Assembly: GCA_004557285.1 (NCBI GenBank)
Contig: SFEK01000032.1
Coordinates: 1 to 17,261, forward strand
Direction of reading: 5' to 3'
Length of the DNA: 17,261 bases
Origin: Bacteroidales bacterium
Lineage (GTDB): Bacteria; Bacteroidota; Bacteroidia; Bacteroidales; Bacteroidaceae
Below, piece by piece: positions 14,713 to 17,261 of the stretch (position 1 is its first letter; every line of letters starts with the position of its first letter). The position numbers and the translations under genes were made by a program. Below the pieces are notes generated by a model. That model searched no databases. It was given only the letters and a program-made list of their open reading frames with translations, and was not told where the DNA came from.

Positions 14713-15882
14713 ATGGATTCACATAACCGCTACATGATGCGTGGAGTATCTGCCGCCAAGGAGGATGTCCACAACGCCATAAAGAATATCGACAAGGGTA
14801 TCTTTCCACAGGCTTTCTGTAAAATCATACCCGACATTCTGGGTGGAGACCCCGAATACTGTAACATCATGCACGCCGACGGTGCTGGCACCAAATCGTC
14901 GCTGGCCTATATCTACTGGAAAGAGACAGGCGACCTGAGCGTGTGGAAAGGTATCGCACAGGATGCGCTGATCATGAATACCGACGACCTGCTCTGTGTG
15001 GGTGCAGTGGATAATATTCTGGTGTCGAGCACCATCGGGCGCAACAAGATGCTGGTGCCCGGAGAGGTGATTTCGGCCATCATCAACGGCACTGACGAAC
15101 TGCTCGCCAAGATGCGTGAGATGGGAGTGGGCATCTACGCCACAGGTGGAGAGACTGCTGATGTGGGCGACCTTGTAAGAACCATCATCGTGGATTCTAC
15201 CGTGACATGCAGAATGAAGCGCAGCGACGTGATCGACAACGCCAACATCCGTCCTGGCGACGTAATTGTGGGTTTGGCTTCGTTCGGACAAGCCACCTAC
15301 GAGGATGGCTACAACGGCGGAATGGGCAGCAACGGTCTCACCAGTGCACGCCATGACGTGTTTGCCAAATACCTGGCAGAAAAATATCCTGAAAGTTTTG
15401 ACCACGCAGTGCCAGAAGAACTGGTCTATAGCGGCGGCTACCGGCTCGACGACGCTGTCGAAGGTGCACCCGTCAACGCAGGACAGTTGGTGCTCTCCCC
15501 CACCCGCACCTATGCCCCCGTCATCAAGAAGATGCTCGACCAGCTGCGTCCAGAAATCCACGGCATGGTACACTGCACGGGAGGCGCACAGACCAAGGTG
15601 CTTCACTTTGTGGGCGACAACTGCCGTGTCGTGAAAGACAACATGTTCGACGTTCCACCATTGTTCAAGGCCATACAGGCACAGAGCGGCACCGACTGGA
15701 AAGAGATGTACAAGGTGTTCAACATGGGACACCGCATGGAAATCTATGTAAGACCCGAAGTGGCCGAACAAGTGATGGCCATCAGCAAGAGCTTCAATAT
15801 CGACGCCCAGATTATCGGACATATAGAAGAGGGTAAGAAGAGCCTGCTCATCAAGTCGGAATACGGCGAATTTGAATATTGA
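14713..15882 (+). CDS. purM: AIR synthase PurM (phosphoribosylformylglycinamidine cyclo-ligase)
   Basis: Closes the imidazole ring of FGAM to give AIR, an ATP-dependent purine step upstream of PurC. The 389-residue protein is of the PurM/PurL superfamily: MHADGAGTKSSLAY near 55-68 is the ATP/Mg segment, NTDDLLCVGA near 94-103 the conserved aspartate motif, GGETADVGDL near 144-153 another signature, and HCTGGAQTK near 290 the C-terminal glycine-rich loop. It is longer than E. coli PurM (345), with the extra length in the C-terminal half. YMMRGVSAAKEDV at the N-terminus takes the place of the usual SYKDAGVD segment. The ATG is preceded by ATCAAGAC, itself part of a short direct repeat (ACATCAAGACA occurs twice in the 25 nt before it). 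Second purine gene of the operon. Confidence 0.92.
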   Translation: MDSHNRYMMRGVSAAKEDVHNAIKNIDKGIFPQAFCKIIPDILGGDPEYCNIMHADGAGTKSSLAYIYWKETGDLSVWKGIAQDALIMNTDDLLCVGAVDNILVSSTIGRNKMLVPGEVISAIINGTDELLAKMREMGVGIYATGGETADVGDLVRTIIVDSTVTCRMKRSDVIDNANIRPGDVIVGLASFGQATYEDGYNGGMGSNGLTSARHDVFAKYLAEKYPESFDHAVPEELVYSGGYRLDDAVEGAPVNAGQLVLSPTRTYAPVIKKMLDQLRPEIHGMVHCTGGAQTKVLHFVGDNCRVVKDNMFDVPPLFKAIQAQSGTDWKEMYKVFNMGHRMEIYVRPEVAEQVMAISKSFNIDAQIIGHIEEGKKSLLIKSEYGEFEY

Positions 15883-15918
15883 TTGACATACATGCGAATT
15901 TAAATCATCATTACATAT

Positions 15919-17031
15919 ATGCCAGACAACAACAGCATACTTGAAAAACTTGAAGGATTGGTAAGCCGCTACGAGGAAGTGTCCACACTCATCACCGACC
16001 CCTTGGTCATCGCCGACCAAGAGAGGTTTGTGAGATTGACCCGTGAATACAAAGATCTCGACGACATCATGAAGGCACGCAAGAAATACATCGCCTGCCT
16101 CAATGCCATCAAGGAAGCCAAAGACATTCTTGCCAACGAGAACGACCCCGACCTCAAAGACATGGCCAAGGAAGAACTGCAAATCAACGAAGACCTGCAG
16201 CCGCAGATTGAAGAAGAAATCAAGATAGCCCTTGTGCCCAAAGACCCAGAAGACGCCAAAAACGTGCAGATGGAAATTCGTGCAGGAACGGGTGGCGACG
16301 AGGCGGCATTGTTTGCCGGCGACTTGTTCCAGATGTACAAGAAGTTCTGCGATGCCAAGGGATGGAACCTCTCCGTGACCAGCGTCAGCGAAGGAGCAGT
16401 GGGCGGCTACAAGGAAATCGACTTTGCCGTGAGCGGCGACAACGTTTATGGCATCCTGAAATACGAATCGGGGGTGCACCGTGTACAGCGTGTGCCTGCC
16501 ACCGAGACACAGGGCCGAATGCACACCAGTGCTGCCACTGTGGCCGTATTGCCCGAAGCCGACAAATTTGAGGTGAACATCAACGAGGGCGACATCAAAT
16601 GGGACACCTTCCGAAGTTCTGGCGCCGGTGGACAGAATGTAAACAAAGTGGAATCAGGTGTACGCCTGCGCTATCCCTGGAAAAACCCCAACACGGGCGT
16701 AGTGGAGGAAATCCTCATCGAATGTACCGAGACGCGCGACCAGCCCAAAAACAAGGAGCGTGCGCTCTCGCGCCTGCGTACATTTATCTACGACCGCGAG
16801 CACCAGAAGTATATCGACGACATTGCCAACCGCCGCAAGACATTGGTATCTACCGGCGACCGCAGTGCCAAGATTCGCACTTACAACTTCCAGCAGGGAC
16901 GAGTGACCGACCACCGCATCGGATTCACCACCCACGACCTGCAAGGGTTCCTGGGAGGCAATATCCAGGAAATGATCGACGCGCTTACCGTAGAGGAGAA
17001 TGCAGAGCGTATGAAAGAGGCCGAACTGTAA
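15919..17031 (+). CDS. prfA: Peptide chain release factor 1
   Basis: Release factor 1 recognises UAA and UAG and triggers hydrolysis of peptidyl-tRNA on the ribosome. The 370-residue protein has the codon-reading tripeptide PAT at 193-195 (the PxT motif that distinguishes RF1 from RF2, which has SPF) within a segment that also contains QGRMHTSAATVAV, and the catalytic GGQ at 237-239. The N-terminal helical domain (about 1-110) and C-terminal helix are complete. ATG at 15919, with an AT-rich 36-nt gap after purM. The glutamine of GGQ is the usual methylation target, but no prmC is visible nearby. Downstream, at 45 nt, is a small ORF and then pyrF. Confidence 0.97.
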   Translation: MPDNNSILEKLEGLVSRYEEVSTLITDPLVIADQERFVRLTREYKDLDDIMKARKKYIACLNAIKEAKDILANENDPDLKDMAKEELQINEDLQPQIEEEIKIALVPKDPEDAKNVQMEIRAGTGGDEAALFAGDLFQMYKKFCDAKGWNLSVTSVSEGAVGGYKEIDFAVSGDNVYGILKYESGVHRVQRVPATETQGRMHTSAATVAVLPEADKFEVNINEGDIKWDTFRSSGAGGQNVNKVESGVRLRYPWKNPNTGVVEEILIECTETRDQPKNKERALSRLRTFIYDREHQKYIDDIANRRKTLVSTGDRSAKIRTYNFQQGRVTDHRIGFTTHDLQGFLGGNIQEMIDALTVEENAERMKEAEL

Positions 17032-17075
17032 GCCCCTGCATCATATCCACAAGAGTATTCATCAATTGCATCATT

Positions 17076-17222
17076 ATGGGATTCCAATATACCAAAAAGA
17101 AAGAAGACGACGAGCAGCGCGAACGCACTGTTCAAGCCGAGGAATTTGCCAATCTCATGACGAAGTTCAACAAGCAGACAGAGCAAATTAAAGAACTGCC
17201 AAAAAAAGAAAGCCTTTATTAG
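17076..17222 (+). CDS. Small uncharacterised 48-residue charged protein
   Basis: An ATG-started ORF of 48 codons filling the gap between prfA and pyrF, with its TAG only 2 nt before the pyrF ATG. The product is highly charged (KKKEDDEQRER near the start, EQIKELPKKE near the end), has no membrane segment and should be mostly helical; residues 12-42 could form a coiled coil. Codon choice resembles neighbouring genes, and the fit between genes with a 2-nt spacing supports real translation. I do not recognise a family and assign no function. Alternatively it is just a translated leader that couples translation into pyrF. Confidence 0.55.
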   Translation: MGFQYTKKKEDDEQRERTVQAEEFANLMTKFNKQTEQIKELPKKESLY

Positions 17223-17224
17223 AT

Positions 17225-17261
17225 ATGGACAGAAAACAACTCGTGGAACAGATTTTCAGTA
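17225..17261 (+). CDS. pyrF: Start of orotidine 5'-phosphate decarboxylase (cut by window edge)
   Basis: Only twelve codons are visible: MDRKQLVEQIFS, open to the window end. They resemble the N-terminus of the Bacteroidetes form of OMP decarboxylase (the M-x-K-Q-L-x-x-Q-I pattern), and as I recall prfA is commonly followed by pyrF in this order. The enzyme makes UMP from OMP. The call rests on a short stretch and gene order, so it is provisional. Confidence 0.5.
   Translation, partial: MDRKQLVEQIFS

Noticed and set aside
14719..16524. 601-codon open frame on the minus strand opposite purM and prfA
   Set aside because: It spans two clear genes and their gap, has a histidine/valine/phenylalanine-rich composition typical of antisense shadows, and shows no family motif.
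16599..17075. Long upstream extension of the small ORF before pyrF
   Set aside because: The upstream part is a shadow frame of prfA; only the ATG at 17076 gives a product outside prfA.

Overview
The window reads as a chromosomal segment of a Bacteroidales bacterium, most likely a Prevotella-like genus (genus is an inference from protein style, gene order and a roughly 50% GC look). Supporting signs: no Shine-Dalgarno sequences before the genes, and several upstream regions carrying the Bacteroidetes sigma-factor signature TTTG-N20-TAnnTTTG (perfect for fadD and vsr, partial for clpS, fabI, phoH and the DUF5715 gene). No rRNA, tRNA, CRISPR array, transposase, integrase or phage gene was found. 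Most of the window is housekeeping DNA.

Layout. (1) 1-2489, plus strand: the 3' part of an unrecognised gene, then an exported M3-family zinc dipeptidase (dcp-like) closed by a strong intrinsic terminator. (2) 2596-5589, plus strand: a clpS-clpA pair, the N-degron adaptor and its AAA+ unfoldase; the ClpA is unusually long and has lost the usual first-ring pore-loop tyrosine. (3) 5599-10982, minus strand: a run read right to left: a DUF5715 (M15-like) membrane-anchored protein, fabI (enoyl-ACP reductase), a long hairpin terminator, fadD-like acyl-CoA/ACP synthetase with an exported phytase/esterase-like beta-propeller protein 14 nt behind it, then, after a 66-bp tandem repeat of period 11, a vsr mismatch endonuclease. 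clpA and vsr converge with only 9 nt between stops. (4) 10983-11184: a divergent, AT-rich promoter region. (5) 11185-17261, plus strand: a tight metabolic/translation operon phoH - purC - menG(ubiE) - aroE - purM - prfA - small 48-codon ORF - pyrF (cut by the window edge).

How the genes fit together. Block 2 is regulated proteolysis. Block 3 pairs fatty-acid synthesis (FabI) with fatty-acid activation (FadD), each with its own promoter. Block 5 joins two purine steps (PurC, PurM), a pyrimidine step (PyrF), shikimate and menaquinone enzymes, and release factor 1: a growth-linked operon, with no internal terminator seen. 

No clear previously undescribed system is present. The most unusual items are the ClpA variant (pore loop and N-domain insertion), the orphan Vsr with an altered active-site motif and a promoter almost abutting its start, the palindromic repeats in the fadD promoter, the 11-bp tandem array, and a small uncharacterised ORF between prfA and pyrF.
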